A stretch of 64,000 nucleotides of DNA, taken from positions 1-64,000 of the forward strand of contig JAIXWS010000013.1 in assembly GCA_027491165.1 (NCBI GenBank). Direction: 5' to 3'. This DNA comes from Sphingobacteriales bacterium (GTDB lineage: Bacteria > Bacteroidota > Bacteroidia > Chitinophagales > Chitinophagaceae). Made by a program: the position numbers and the translations under genes. Positions 34,180-42,268 of the stretch are shown one piece after another. The notes beneath the pieces are model-generated. The model saw nothing but the letters and a program-made list of their open reading frames with translations, was not told the origin of the DNA and ran no database searches. The number at the start of each line of letters is the position of its first letter. Within the stretch, counting starts at the first letter, position 1.

Positions 34180-35676
34180 ATGGGGGTAGTATTCAGACAA
34201 TCGGTAAAAACCACCGCAATCACCTTTGCCGGTGCCGCCTTGGGTGCCATAATTGTATTGGTTGCCTCCAATATGATGCCCAAACAAGAGTTGGGTTTTT
34301 CGCGCAACCTTACCAGCCAAACGGTTGTGGCCAGTTTTTTTATGCTCATGGGCGTAAGCAGCACCTTGTTCTTATACTTTCATCGATTCGATGCTGAGGC
34401 CGAAAAGGAGCGTAGAGCGGTATTCCTCTCCTTGTGTTTTTTGTTGCCATTGGTGGTTTTCGTTCTGTCGATGATTCCCTATTTTTTGTTTCAAGATTAT
34501 TTGCTCAACAAGTTTTTTCAAGAAGTGGACAGGCCTTTTATGAAGCGCTATATGATGTGCTTTCCCTTGTATACCTTGTTTTATCTCTATACTTCTTTGC
34601 TGGAAAATTACATGCTCACCCAGCTCAAGTCGGCAGCTACTAGTTTTGTGCGTGAAGTGTTGTTGAAGGGGCTCAATCTTGCATTGATTCTTTTATATGG
34701 TTTTGGGCAGATTAATTACGATGTGTTTATTTACAGCTTTGTGTTTTCCAATTTATTGGCTGTAGTGATATTGCTTTTGTTGGCCAGCAAAAATGACTCT
34801 TTCGCATTCTCTACTCAGTGGCACTTATTTAGCAAGGCCGAGTATAAAGAGATATTTAGTTTCTCGGGCTATCATGCTTTAATGAGTGTCACATTTTCCT
34901 TGTTTGGTTTTTTGGATGCCATATTATTGGCCTCCCTTAATCCCGATGGGCTCAATGCTGTGCCCGCATATACCAATGCAGTGTTTATTTCTGGTGTGAT
35001 GTCTATACCTTACCGTGCGATGAGCGGCATAGCCAGTGCCGATATCAGCAAATCTTTTGCACAAGGCGAGCATGAAAAAGTACGTGATGCCTATAGCCGT
35101 TCGGCCATCAACATTTTTATGGCCACCATTTTTATGTGTGTATTGATTGTATGCAATTTGCACAATGCAGTCAGCATTATGGGCGAGGGTTATGCTAATG
35201 TGTTTACCCTTACCTTAATTATGATGATCGGCAAATTGATGGATAGTGGTACTGGACTTAATGATGTTGCCTTGAATATGTCACCCTATTTTAAACTCAA
35301 TTTTTATTTTTCGATCGGATTGGTTTTGTTTATGCTCGTCGCTTTCAGGATATTTATACCCCTGTACGGAGTGTATGGCGCAGCTTGGGTGTTTAGTATT
35401 GCACTGCTTATTTATAATGTGCTCAAAACCTTTTTTGTTTGGAAAAAACTCGGCTTACAGCCTTTTTCAAAGGGCACCCTGCGCGCTATTTTTATGGGTG
35501 TAGCCATTACCGCTTTGGTTTTCTTTTTGCCTAAAATTTCCAGTCCTTATATTGATACCCTATTGCGCAGCGGAGTCATTGTTGCGCTCTTTGTGGGCTT
35601 TGTTTATTGGCTGCGCCCCAGTAAAGACATTAGTCATTACATCAACGAAACCCTAAAAAAGAAAAAGTTGTTTTAG
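34180..35676 (+). CDS. MOP-superfamily polysaccharide/lipid flippase-like membrane protein
   Basis: A 498-residue integral membrane protein with about 14 hydrophobic segments, beginning GVVFRQSVKTTAITFAGAALG. It has the layout of polysaccharide-biosynthesis (Wzx/MurJ-like) MOP exporters, including the cytoplasmic SFAQGEHEKVRDAYSRSAIN segment midway. No glycosyltransferase cluster is adjacent, so substrate assignment to O-antigen, lipid II or another lipid-linked glycan is open. A hairpin overlaps its stop codon. Confidence 0.85.
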   Translation: MGVVFRQSVKTTAITFAGAALGAIIVLVASNMMPKQELGFSRNLTSQTVVASFFMLMGVSSTLFLYFHRFDAEAEKERRAVFLSLCFLLPLVVFVLSMIPYFLFQDYLLNKFFQEVDRPFMKRYMMCFPLYTLFYLYTSLLENYMLTQLKSAATSFVREVLLKGLNLALILLYGFGQINYDVFIYSFVFSNLLAVVILLLLASKNDSFAFSTQWHLFSKAEYKEIFSFSGYHALMSVTFSLFGFLDAILLASLNPDGLNAVPAYTNAVFISGVMSIPYRAMSGIASADISKSFAQGEHEKVRDAYSRSAINIFMATIFMCVLIVCNLHNAVSIMGEGYANVFTLTLIMMIGKLMDSGTGLNDVALNMSPYFKLNFYFSIGLVLFMLVAFRIFIPLYGVYGAAWVFSIALLIYNVLKTFFVWKKLGLQPFSKGTLRAIFMGVAITALVFFLPKISSPYIDTLLRSGVIVALFVGFVYWLRPSKDISHYINETLKKKKLF

Positions 35677-35696
35677 CCTTAGCCAAAACAACTTTT
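35663..35696 (+). terminator. Hairpin overlapping the flippase stop codon
   Basis: AAAAGTTGTTTT (35663-35674) pairs with AAAACAACTTTT (35685-35696) across a 10-base loop; the stop TAG at 35674-35676 lies at the edge of the loop. The AT-rich stem and short T run make it a weak terminator serving the convergent DUF4293 gene as well. Confidence 0.5.
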
Positions 35697-35721
35697 AATA
35701 AAAGGATTCCTTAGCTATTTC

Positions 35722-36156
35722 CTAGCGCAATCTGTCCACCGATTTCAAGAGGGCTTCGTCTTTGCGAATACCGCTAATGGCTAATAACAAAAAAACGATG
35801 GCCAGTGCTGGAATAATTGGCCCAGGCAAAGCAAAATTATCGTTGGTAGCTGGCGGAACAGCATTTTTGAGCTTCTGAATGTTCATCAGCATCACTGCGA
35901 TAAAACCGGCAGATGCTAAGATGCTTATCCAAGCCATAGCTTTTTGTTGTTGGCGATTTTTAAACATAAAAATGGCGATCAAAGGTAGCAAGGTCATTGT
36001 AGCTGCTAAAATCAACAGCATATATTCACTACGTGCAGCCAATAAAGAGCTGCCCATGGCTCCCTCAACCGTGTAAGCGTACAAGGGGAAAATAAATAAG
36101 GCACCACTAAAAAAAGAGGCCAGAAAAAACCATATAGATTGAATGCGTTGTATCAT
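35722..36156 (-). CDS. DUF4293-family membrane protein
   Basis: A 144-residue protein with four predicted transmembrane helices (about 5-27, 45-65, 72-92, 108-130). The start MIQRIQSIWFFLASFFSG is the characteristic N-terminus of DUF4293, a Bacteroidota family of unknown function. It follows serS by 26 bases on the same strand, suggesting co-transcription. Confidence 0.88.
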   Translation of the reverse strand: MIQRIQSIWFFLASFFSGALFIFPLYAYTVEGAMGSSLLAARSEYMLLILAATMTLLPLIAIFMFKNRQQQKAMAWISILASAGFIAVMLMNIQKLKNAVPPATNDNFALPGPIIPALAIVFLLLAISGIRKDEALLKSVDRLR

Positions 36157-36182
36157 GTCTATTTTGTTGTAAAGTTCAAAGA

Positions 36183-37454
36183 TTAATGGATGATGTTACT
36201 GCCAAAATAAGGGCGCAATACCTCGGGCACTACAATACCTTCGGGTGTTTGGAAATTCTCCAACAAGCAAGCCATAATGCGCGGCAAAGCCAATGAACTG
36301 CCATTGAGCGAATGCAACAATTGGGTTTTGCCTTCGGCATTTTTAAAACGCACTTTACAGCGGTTGGTTTGGAAACTCTCGAAATTGCTCACAGAGCTCA
36401 CTTCTAGCCAACGCTCTTGCGCAGCGCTATACACTTCAAAGTCGTAAGTAAGCGCAGAGGTAAAGCTCATGTCGCCACCACAAAGCCGCAGAATGCGGTA
36501 TTCGAGCCCTAAATTTTGTAATAATTTTTCTACATGCAGCACCATATCTTCTAGTGCATCGTAGCTTTTTTCGGGATGGGTAAATTGGACAATTTCTACT
36601 TTGTCAAATTGGTGTAAACGGTTAAGCCCACGTACGTCTTTGCCATAAGAGCCTGCTTCGCGACGAAAACAAGGTGTGTAAGCGGTCATCTTTATGGGTA
36701 GATCATTTTCGGCCGTAATCGTATCACGGTATAAATTAGTAACCGGCACTTCGGCAGTCGGAATCAAATAAAAATTATCGGCAGTGGCATGATACATTTG
36801 GCCTTCTTTGTCGGGCAATTGTCCTGTGCCATAAGCACTCGCTTCGTTGACCATAAAAGGAGGATACACCTCGCCATAACCTGCGCCAGTATTGTAATCT
36901 AAGAAATAGGAAATAAGTGAACGTTGCAACTTGGCCCCTTTGCCCATATACACTGGGAAACCGCTACCCGTGATTTTGTTGCCCAATTCAAAATCAATGA
37001 GATTGTATTTTGTAGTCAAATCCCAATGGGGTAATTTTTGGGCTTCAAGGCTAGGGCGTACACCACTTTGGCGCACTACTTCATTTTCTTCGGGCGTTTT
37101 GCCAAAAGGCACTGAGCTATGCGGCAGGTTGGGTAGGCGAATGAGTAAATCCAGTTGTTCGGCTTCCATAGCAGCAAGTTGCTGTGCTATTTCTTTGGCG
37201 GCTTCTTTTTTGCTGGCTACTTCATTTTTTTGGAGCTCCGCTTCTTCTTTTTTGCCTTGTCCCATCAACAGGCCAATGCTTTTGGAGGCTGCATTTATTT
37301 CAGACGCTATACGGTCGTTTTCTACTTGCACAAGGCGGCGTTTTTCGTCGAGTGCAATGATGGCATCAACGATATCGAGCTCTTTAAAATTTTTCTTTTG
37401 AAGACCCGCAATGATCAAGTCTTTCTGTTGTCTGAAAAGTTGTAGCGTAAGCAT
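36183..37454 (-). CDS. serS: Seryl-tRNA synthetase
   Basis: A class II synthetase of 423 residues from ATG 37454 (MLTLQLFRQQKD), the family's usual start; the frame runs 22 codons further upstream but through the promoter. The long N-terminal coiled-coil arm (about 30-105) that clamps tRNA-Ser is clear. Catalytic motifs include the PTAEVPVTNLYRD segment, FRREAGSYGKDVRGLNRLHQF and the C-terminal NGSSLALPRIMACLLEN. Promoter box TATCTTTG lies between this start and the DUF1684 stop. Confidence 0.96.
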   Translation of the reverse strand: MLTLQLFRQQKDLIIAGLQKKNFKELDIVDAIIALDEKRRLVQVENDRIASEINAASKSIGLLMGQGKKEEAELQKNEVASKKEAAKEIAQQLAAMEAEQLDLLIRLPNLPHSSVPFGKTPEENEVVRQSGVRPSLEAQKLPHWDLTTKYNLIDFELGNKITGSGFPVYMGKGAKLQRSLISYFLDYNTGAGYGEVYPPFMVNEASAYGTGQLPDKEGQMYHATADNFYLIPTAEVPVTNLYRDTITAENDLPIKMTAYTPCFRREAGSYGKDVRGLNRLHQFDKVEIVQFTHPEKSYDALEDMVLHVEKLLQNLGLEYRILRLCGGDMSFTSALTYDFEVYSAAQERWLEVSSVSNFESFQTNRCKVRFKNAEGKTQLLHSLNGSSLALPRIMACLLENFQTPEGIVVPEVLRPYFGSNIIH

Positions 37455-37476
37455 TGTTTGTATTTTGTAAGGGCTG

Positions 37477-37484
37477 CAAAGATA
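37477..37484 (-). promoter_or_regulatory. serS promoter -7 box
   Basis: On the minus strand TATCTTTG matches TAnnTTTG, just past the DUF1684 stop codon, with a TTTG 21 bases further upstream inside that gene. The predicted leader is about 16 bases. Confidence 0.6.
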
Positions 37485-37485
37485 G

Positions 37486-38094
37486 TTATTCATCCACTTT
37501 GCCTGCAAATAATTGTTCACCTGCCTCTATTCTTGTATTCAGGCGGTTTTCGCTAGGCGGAATGGGGCAAGAATAACCTTCTTTGTAGGCACAGTAAGGA
37601 TTATAGCATTTATTGAAGTCGAGCAAGATTTTATTGTTTCGGATGTCGATAACACTCAGGTCAATATATCGCCCACCCCCAAAAGTGCTTTTGTAATTAG
37701 TAAGGTCGTTAAAGGGCAAGAACAAGTGGTCTTTCATCTCTTCCTTTGCTATTAGTTTTAGGCTTTGGTAAATGTTCAAGTTGTATATTTTGCTTTTGAT
37801 CTTAAAAGTGGCGATGGCATATTGTCGGTATTGTTGTTTTTTGCCACTGTGGGTGAGCATATCAAAGACAGGGGCATTGGGTGTCAAGCTAAGCTCTGCC
37901 CATACGGCATAATTGCTATTAATGGGATAAAAACGAATAAAGCCCGTGTCTTTTGCTTTGAGTGGACTGCGTTCTTCCCGGATAAAATCTTCTTTGTATT
38001 TTTTGCGAAAGGCTGCCATTTTCTCTTCATATCGCTGGCCAAAGCTCATTTGGGCTAACAATAAAAACAGGAGGGTAAAAATCGGTTTATGCAT
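37486..38094 (-). CDS. DUF1684-family exported protein
   Basis: About 202 residues from ATG 38094, which opens a signal peptide (MHKPIFTLLFLLLAQ, cleavage near SFGQ). The C-terminal half contains the DUF1684 hallmarks: GGGRYIDLSV, DFNKCYNPYCAY and YSCPIPPSENRL, where the two Cys and the NPYCAY/CPIPP motif are strongly conserved. Function is unknown. The frame extends to a TTG at 38127 that I reject because it disrupts the signal peptide. Confidence 0.88.
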   Translation of the reverse strand: MHKPIFTLLFLLLAQMSFGQRYEEKMAAFRKKYKEDFIREERSPLKAKDTGFIRFYPINSNYAVWAELSLTPNAPVFDMLTHSGKKQQYRQYAIATFKIKSKIYNLNIYQSLKLIAKEEMKDHLFLPFNDLTNYKSTFGGGRYIDLSVIDIRNNKILLDFNKCYNPYCAYKEGYSCPIPPSENRLNTRIEAGEQLFAGKVDE

Positions 38095-38138
38095 ATACTG
38101 GAGGACGAGAAGTGGAGTAAAAAACAAATTAGGATAAT

Positions 38139-38146
38139 CAAAAATA
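38139..38146 (-). promoter_or_regulatory. DUF1684 promoter -7 box
   Basis: On the minus strand TATTTTTG matches TAnnTTTG, 44 bases before ATG 38094; the -33 element is not clear. Confidence 0.4.
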
Positions 38147-38188
38147 CCATCATTATCATAAAATATATCCTCGCAAAGGCCGGTATCT

Positions 38189-38196
38189 TATCTTTG
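38189..38196 (+). promoter_or_regulatory. mnmA promoter -7 box
   Basis: TATCTTTG matches TAnnTTTG and lies 33 bases before the mnmA start. Confidence 0.55.
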
Positions 38197-38229
38197 TTTC
38201 TTTTTTATCAATAAATACGAGGGTATACC

Positions 38230-39324
38230 ATGAGTAAAATGGGCAAAGTATTAGTAGCTATGAGTGGCGGTATCGATAGTACCGTTACCGCACTAATGCT
38301 GCACCATCAAGGATATGAGGTGGTGGGGATTACGATGAAAACTTGGGATTATGCTGTTTCGGGTGGTGGCAAAAAGGAAACGGGTTGTTGTAACCTCGAT
38401 TCGTTTAATGATGCCCGACAGGCAGCCGTAGAGCATGGTTTTCCGCATTATGTTTTTGATATCCGCGAAGAATTTGGCTCGCATGTTATTAGCAATTTTG
38501 TAGACGAATATATGGCTGGCCGCACGCCAAACCCTTGCGTACTCTGCAATACCCATATCAAATGGTCGGCCCTGCTCAAAAAAGCGGATGCCTTGGGTTG
38601 CGATTTTATTGCCACAGGTCATTATGTAAAGGTGCGGCAAGAAAATGAGCGTTATGTCCTCAGCAAAGCCAAAGATTTAACCAAAGACCAAAGCTATGTG
38701 CTTTGGGGCTTGGGTCAAGATTGTCTCAGTCGTAGTATTTATCCTTTGGGCGATTTACTCAAAACCGAAGTGCGCCAAATGGCCGCCGAAATGGGTTATG
38801 TCGATTTATCTAAAAAAGCCGAGAGCTACGAAATATGTTTTGTACCCGATAATGATTATCGGGGTTTCTTAAAAAGACAAAATCCCAATCTTGAGCTCGA
38901 GGTAGAAGGTGGCGATTTTGTGCTCACTGATGGTAGCAAAGTAGGTAAACACAGAGGCTATCCTTTTTATACTATTGGGCAGCGTAAAGGTTTAGATATA
39001 GCTTTAGGTCGCCCCATATTTGTGACAAAAATCATCCCTGAAACCAATACTGTAGTGCTGGGAGATATTGAGGATTTGAAACAAGGGAGTATGTTGGTGA
39101 GTGGCTTAAATATGGTAAAATATGCCAGCATACCCGATGGCATGCGTGCTACTACAAAAATCCGCTATAAAGACCCGGGCACCGAAAGTTCTTTGTATTG
39201 GGTAGAAGACAAGCTGAGCGTGCATTTCGATCATTCGGTGAACAGTATTGCTCCAGGCCAAAGTGCTGTTATCTATGAAGGAGACGATGTAGTAGCAGGC
39301 GGAATTATCCATTCGGGAATATAA
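38230..39324 (+). CDS. mnmA: tRNA-specific 2-thiouridylase MnmA
   Basis: Installs the 2-thio group on U34 of tRNA-Lys, -Glu and -Gln. The 364-residue protein carries the PP-loop SGGIDS (12-17), the catalytic Cys103 in NPCVLCN and Cys203 in YEICFVP, which form the persulfide/disulfide pair, and C-terminal PUA-like beta-barrel sequence (GQRKGLDIALGRP, APGQSAVIYEGD). The tRNA-Lys(UUU) encoded at 7871 is one of its expected substrates. Confidence 0.96.
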   Translation: MSKMGKVLVAMSGGIDSTVTALMLHHQGYEVVGITMKTWDYAVSGGGKKETGCCNLDSFNDARQAAVEHGFPHYVFDIREEFGSHVISNFVDEYMAGRTPNPCVLCNTHIKWSALLKKADALGCDFIATGHYVKVRQENERYVLSKAKDLTKDQSYVLWGLGQDCLSRSIYPLGDLLKTEVRQMAAEMGYVDLSKKAESYEICFVPDNDYRGFLKRQNPNLELEVEGGDFVLTDGSKVGKHRGYPFYTIGQRKGLDIALGRPIFVTKIIPETNTVVLGDIEDLKQGSMLVSGLNMVKYASIPDGMRATTKIRYKDPGTESSLYWVEDKLSVHFDHSVNSIAPGQSAVIYEGDDVVAGGIIHSGI

Positions 39325-39414
39325 TTTTGGCTTTTTGTTATGTTTCTTTAGAAAAAAGATTATTTTTAGCCTCGTTTTACGCGACTATTCTAATAGCACC
39401 ATATTTAATACAGT

Positions 39415-40167
39415 ATGAATAAACATAAAATTATCCTTGGATTGATGGCTCTAGTGTTTACTACGGCATTGTTGAACTCTTGCAAAAAAGACCGTGTGGT
39501 AGTTGATGCTAAGAGCAGCGATTTATACCAAGCATTTTTACCTTTAGAAGTGGGTAAATACATCATTTATGATATTGATTCATCTATCTGGGATGACACA
39601 AAATGTATCAAATACACCAACAAATACCAGCACGAATATTTGGTAGCCGATACTTTTCGTGATGCACAAAGACGCTTATCTTACGCGATCAATGTGTTGA
39701 GCAGAAAAAGTCCGGCAGACAAATTTGTGGTAAACGATGTGGTTTATTATACCCCCGGTGCCGAGCAAATGGAATATGTTGAAAAAAATATTCGTTTTAT
39801 GCGTTTGGTTAATCCTATCACAGAAGGCAAAAAATGGAAGGGAAATATTCTTGTACCTAGCGAAGACCAAGATTATAACTATTTGCAAAACTGGAATTAC
39901 ACCTACAGCAATGTGTTGAAACCCTACAACAACGGTGCGATTAACTTTGAAAAAACAATTACAGTAAAAGAAGTAGACACCATTTTGAATAACCCTGAGA
40001 CAATGCCAGACGCTTATGCTTCATTGTTGCAGTCAAAATCAGTTTATGCTTTCCGTGTAGGCCTTGTTTACCGCGAATACACCTACTGGATTTATGACCC
40101 AATACCGGGCAGCAAAAACTGCCGTAAAGGGGTGGGTGTAACGATGCGTGCCGTAGAGTACAACTAA
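39415..40167 (+). CDS. Hypothetical lipoprotein
   Basis: A 250-residue protein with a signal peptide ending in the lipobox LLNSC (Cys23) followed by KKD. The rest is soluble and beta-rich with YQAFLPLEVGKYIIYDIDS and WIYDPIPG motifs; I recognise it only as a Bacteroidota hypothetical lipoprotein. It lies upstream of the T9SS-targeted subtilase on the same strand but with its own 87-base gap. Confidence 0.78.
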   Translation: MNKHKIILGLMALVFTTALLNSCKKDRVVVDAKSSDLYQAFLPLEVGKYIIYDIDSSIWDDTKCIKYTNKYQHEYLVADTFRDAQRRLSYAINVLSRKSPADKFVVNDVVYYTPGAEQMEYVEKNIRFMRLVNPITEGKKWKGNILVPSEDQDYNYLQNWNYTYSNVLKPYNNGAINFEKTITVKEVDTILNNPETMPDAYASLLQSKSVYAFRVGLVYREYTYWIYDPIPGSKNCRKGVGVTMRAVEYN

Positions 40168-40188
40168 AAAATAGACTAGATTTTTTTA

Positions 40189-40251
40189 TTCGGGGTGTTG
40201 ATTGTTGTTTGTTTCATTTAATTTTGAAAGAGCAACCTTCAAAACCCCGAA
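40189..40251. repeat. 8-bp inverted repeat bracketing the subtilase promoter
   Basis: TTCGGGGT (40189-40196) and ACCCCGAA (40244-40251) are perfect complements. The second arm ends three bases before the ATG of the subtilase gene, and the first abuts the -33 region, so the pair encloses the promoter box and leader. Confidence 0.5.
40219..40226 (+). promoter_or_regulatory. Subtilase promoter -7 box
   Basis: TAATTTTG matches TAnnTTTG, with TTG at 40198-40200 about 18 bases upstream. It lies 28 bases before the start codon. Confidence 0.55.
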
Positions 40252-40254
40252 GCT

Positions 40255-41934
40255 ATGTTTAGGCTATTCCTGTTTTCCTTTCTGATCCTTTTTGGTTTTT
40301 GTGCAATAGCGCAAAAGCAATATGCCTTTCGCATTTCCTTTGCACATAAAAACGAAACTACTTTTAGCATTTCTAGTCCGGCCAGTTTTTTGAGCAGCAG
40401 AGCAATTGCAAGAAGAACAACACAGTCCATAGCCATTGACTCTGCCGATTTGCCTGTTGTACAATTGTATATTGATAGTGTACTAAAACTAAGCAATGGC
40501 ATTTTTCATAGTCGCTCGCGCTGGCAAAATAATTGTGTGCTATTGGTAGAAGATACATCCAAAATTGCCGCTTTGCGCAGTTTATCCTTTGTCAAAAGCA
40601 CTAAATACATTGCTGTCTTTTTAACGCCGCTCCACTTTTTTACGTCAACAAACACGAAGAAAGAAGAGGGAAACAAATCAGAGGATGGAAATAATTGGCG
40701 TACTACCGGCTCTATTGCTTACTATGGTGATGCCTACGACCAAATAAAATTAGCTAACGGCGATTATTTGCACGACATTGGATTTAGGGGGAAAACGAAA
40801 TTGATAGCGGTAATAGATGAAGGCTTTAATCTTGTCAACACCTTGCCAGGCTTTGATAGTCTACGTATTACTGGGCGTATTGCTGATACCTATAATTTTA
40901 ACCTCAACAAGCCCGACGTTTATAATTATTCTTCTCATGGTACTCAAGTACTCAGCACTATGGCAGGAATAATTACTGGCAATTATGTGGGCACGGCACC
41001 TGATGCTTCCTATGCATTGTATGTAAGCGAAAATGGCGGTTCAGAACAGCCTTATGAAATGGATAATTTGGTAGCAGCCATGGAGCGTGCCGATAGTATT
41101 GGCGCCGATATCATCACCATTTCGCTAGGCTATAATAGCTTTGATATTGGAGGTCTTAATGCAAGCTTATCACTCACAGATATTGATGGCAAAAGTACCA
41201 TTGCAGCAATGGGTGCCAATACTGCTTCGGCGAAAGGCATATTGGTTGTGGCCTCTGCAGGTAATGATGGTGGCACGGCTTGGAATAAAATTTTAACGCC
41301 TGGAGATGCGGATAGTGTCCTTACTTGTGGTTCTGTTGATATCAATAAAACACTTGCCCCAACTAGCGGCAAAGGCCCTAATGCTGCAGGACGTATGAAA
41401 CCCGATGTGTGCATGTTGGGTGCGCCAGGAGTTGTGTTTAATAATTCAGGAACCACCTCTTCTGTAGGCGGCACCTCAATTGCTACGCCCGAATTGGCTG
41501 GCTTAGCAGCTTGCCTTTGGGAGACAAACCCTAAAGCCACTCCCTACCAATTGCGCAAGGCTATAAGAGAAAGTGGGCATATCGCCAGTAGCCCTAATAA
41601 CCAAATGGGTTATGGTGTTCCTGATTTTGGTAAAGCAAGGCTTTCATTAGGTCCAGAAATTCTGTGTAATTGTGCTGCGCAGGCCATACATGTTTTCCCA
41701 AGCCCATTTACAGAAAAAATTACCGTAAATGTAAATGGCACGAGCAGTAAAGGCATTCTACAGTGGTGTATTTATAATCTACAAGGGCAAAAGATAATGG
41801 AGGATAGGCAATCGTTTTCAGACAGTTCTTTTTCTTTCCAAATTGTACCATCAAGCAATTTGCCAAAAGGGCTCTATTTGCTGCGGCTCAACAATCAAGG
41901 CTATAATAAGACCCTGAAAATCATTAAGGAATAA
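40255..41934 (+). CDS. T9SS-targeted S8 family serine peptidase (subtilase)
   Basis: A 559-residue protein with a signal peptide (about 20 residues), an N-terminal propeptide region (to about 150), and a subtilase domain with complete triad: Asp188 (LIAVIDEGF), His228 (SSHGTQV) and Ser408 (GGTSIATPELAG), plus Asn337 (SAGNDGG) for the oxyanion hole. The C-terminal sorting domain begins IHVFPSPFTEKI and ends KGLYLLRLNNQGYNKTLKIIKE (key: last strand with KxxKIIKE), i.e. a standard T9SS type A signal. The mature enzyme should be displayed at the surface or released; substrate unknown. Confidence 0.93.
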   Translation: MFRLFLFSFLILFGFCAIAQKQYAFRISFAHKNETTFSISSPASFLSSRAIARRTTQSIAIDSADLPVVQLYIDSVLKLSNGIFHSRSRWQNNCVLLVEDTSKIAALRSLSFVKSTKYIAVFLTPLHFFTSTNTKKEEGNKSEDGNNWRTTGSIAYYGDAYDQIKLANGDYLHDIGFRGKTKLIAVIDEGFNLVNTLPGFDSLRITGRIADTYNFNLNKPDVYNYSSHGTQVLSTMAGIITGNYVGTAPDASYALYVSENGGSEQPYEMDNLVAAMERADSIGADIITISLGYNSFDIGGLNASLSLTDIDGKSTIAAMGANTASAKGILVVASAGNDGGTAWNKILTPGDADSVLTCGSVDINKTLAPTSGKGPNAAGRMKPDVCMLGAPGVVFNNSGTTSSVGGTSIATPELAGLAACLWETNPKATPYQLRKAIRESGHIASSPNNQMGYGVPDFGKARLSLGPEILCNCAAQAIHVFPSPFTEKITVNVNGTSSKGILQWCIYNLQGQKIMEDRQSFSDSSFSFQIVPSSNLPKGLYLLRLNNQGYNKTLKIIKE

Positions 41935-41957
41935 TAGAGGCTTTGTTGCTGTCAACA

Positions 41958-42257
41958 TTAGATCCACCAAGCAAGCATCCCTAATGCAAATAGAAAGGAT
42001 GCAAATAAAACGATACTCAAAACAATGGGGTATTGACCTCTATAGCGGCGCAACACCACTTTGGCGATAAAGAATTGTAAGGCACAAAAGATAGCTACAT
42101 ACATAAACAGTGCGGGTAGGTTTTCACCTTTGAATAGCCCGTCAAAACTATAATTTCCTTCGTCGATATAGCCCAAATAAAGGGTTAATATGATGGAGAC
42201 GAAAAGAAAGGAAGTCAGCATCCGTACATTTTTGGGATAAGCTTGTTGAGTAGCCAT
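41958..42257 (-). CDS. Small three-helix membrane protein
   Basis: About 99 residues from ATG 42257 (MATQQAYPKNVR); the longer open frame starts inside the symporter gene. Three hydrophobic segments (about 13-32, 46-68, 76-97) are seen, with no catalytic motif. It is 11 bases after the symporter stop codon and is the last gene of the PIG-L/symporter operon, so it may be an accessory of the transporter (inference). Confidence 0.72.
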   Translation of the reverse strand: MATQQAYPKNVRMLTSFLFVSIILTLYLGYIDEGNYSFDGLFKGENLPALFMYVAIFCALQFFIAKVVLRRYRGQYPIVLSIVLFASFLFALGMLAWWI

Positions 42258-42268
42258 TTGAAAGAGTT

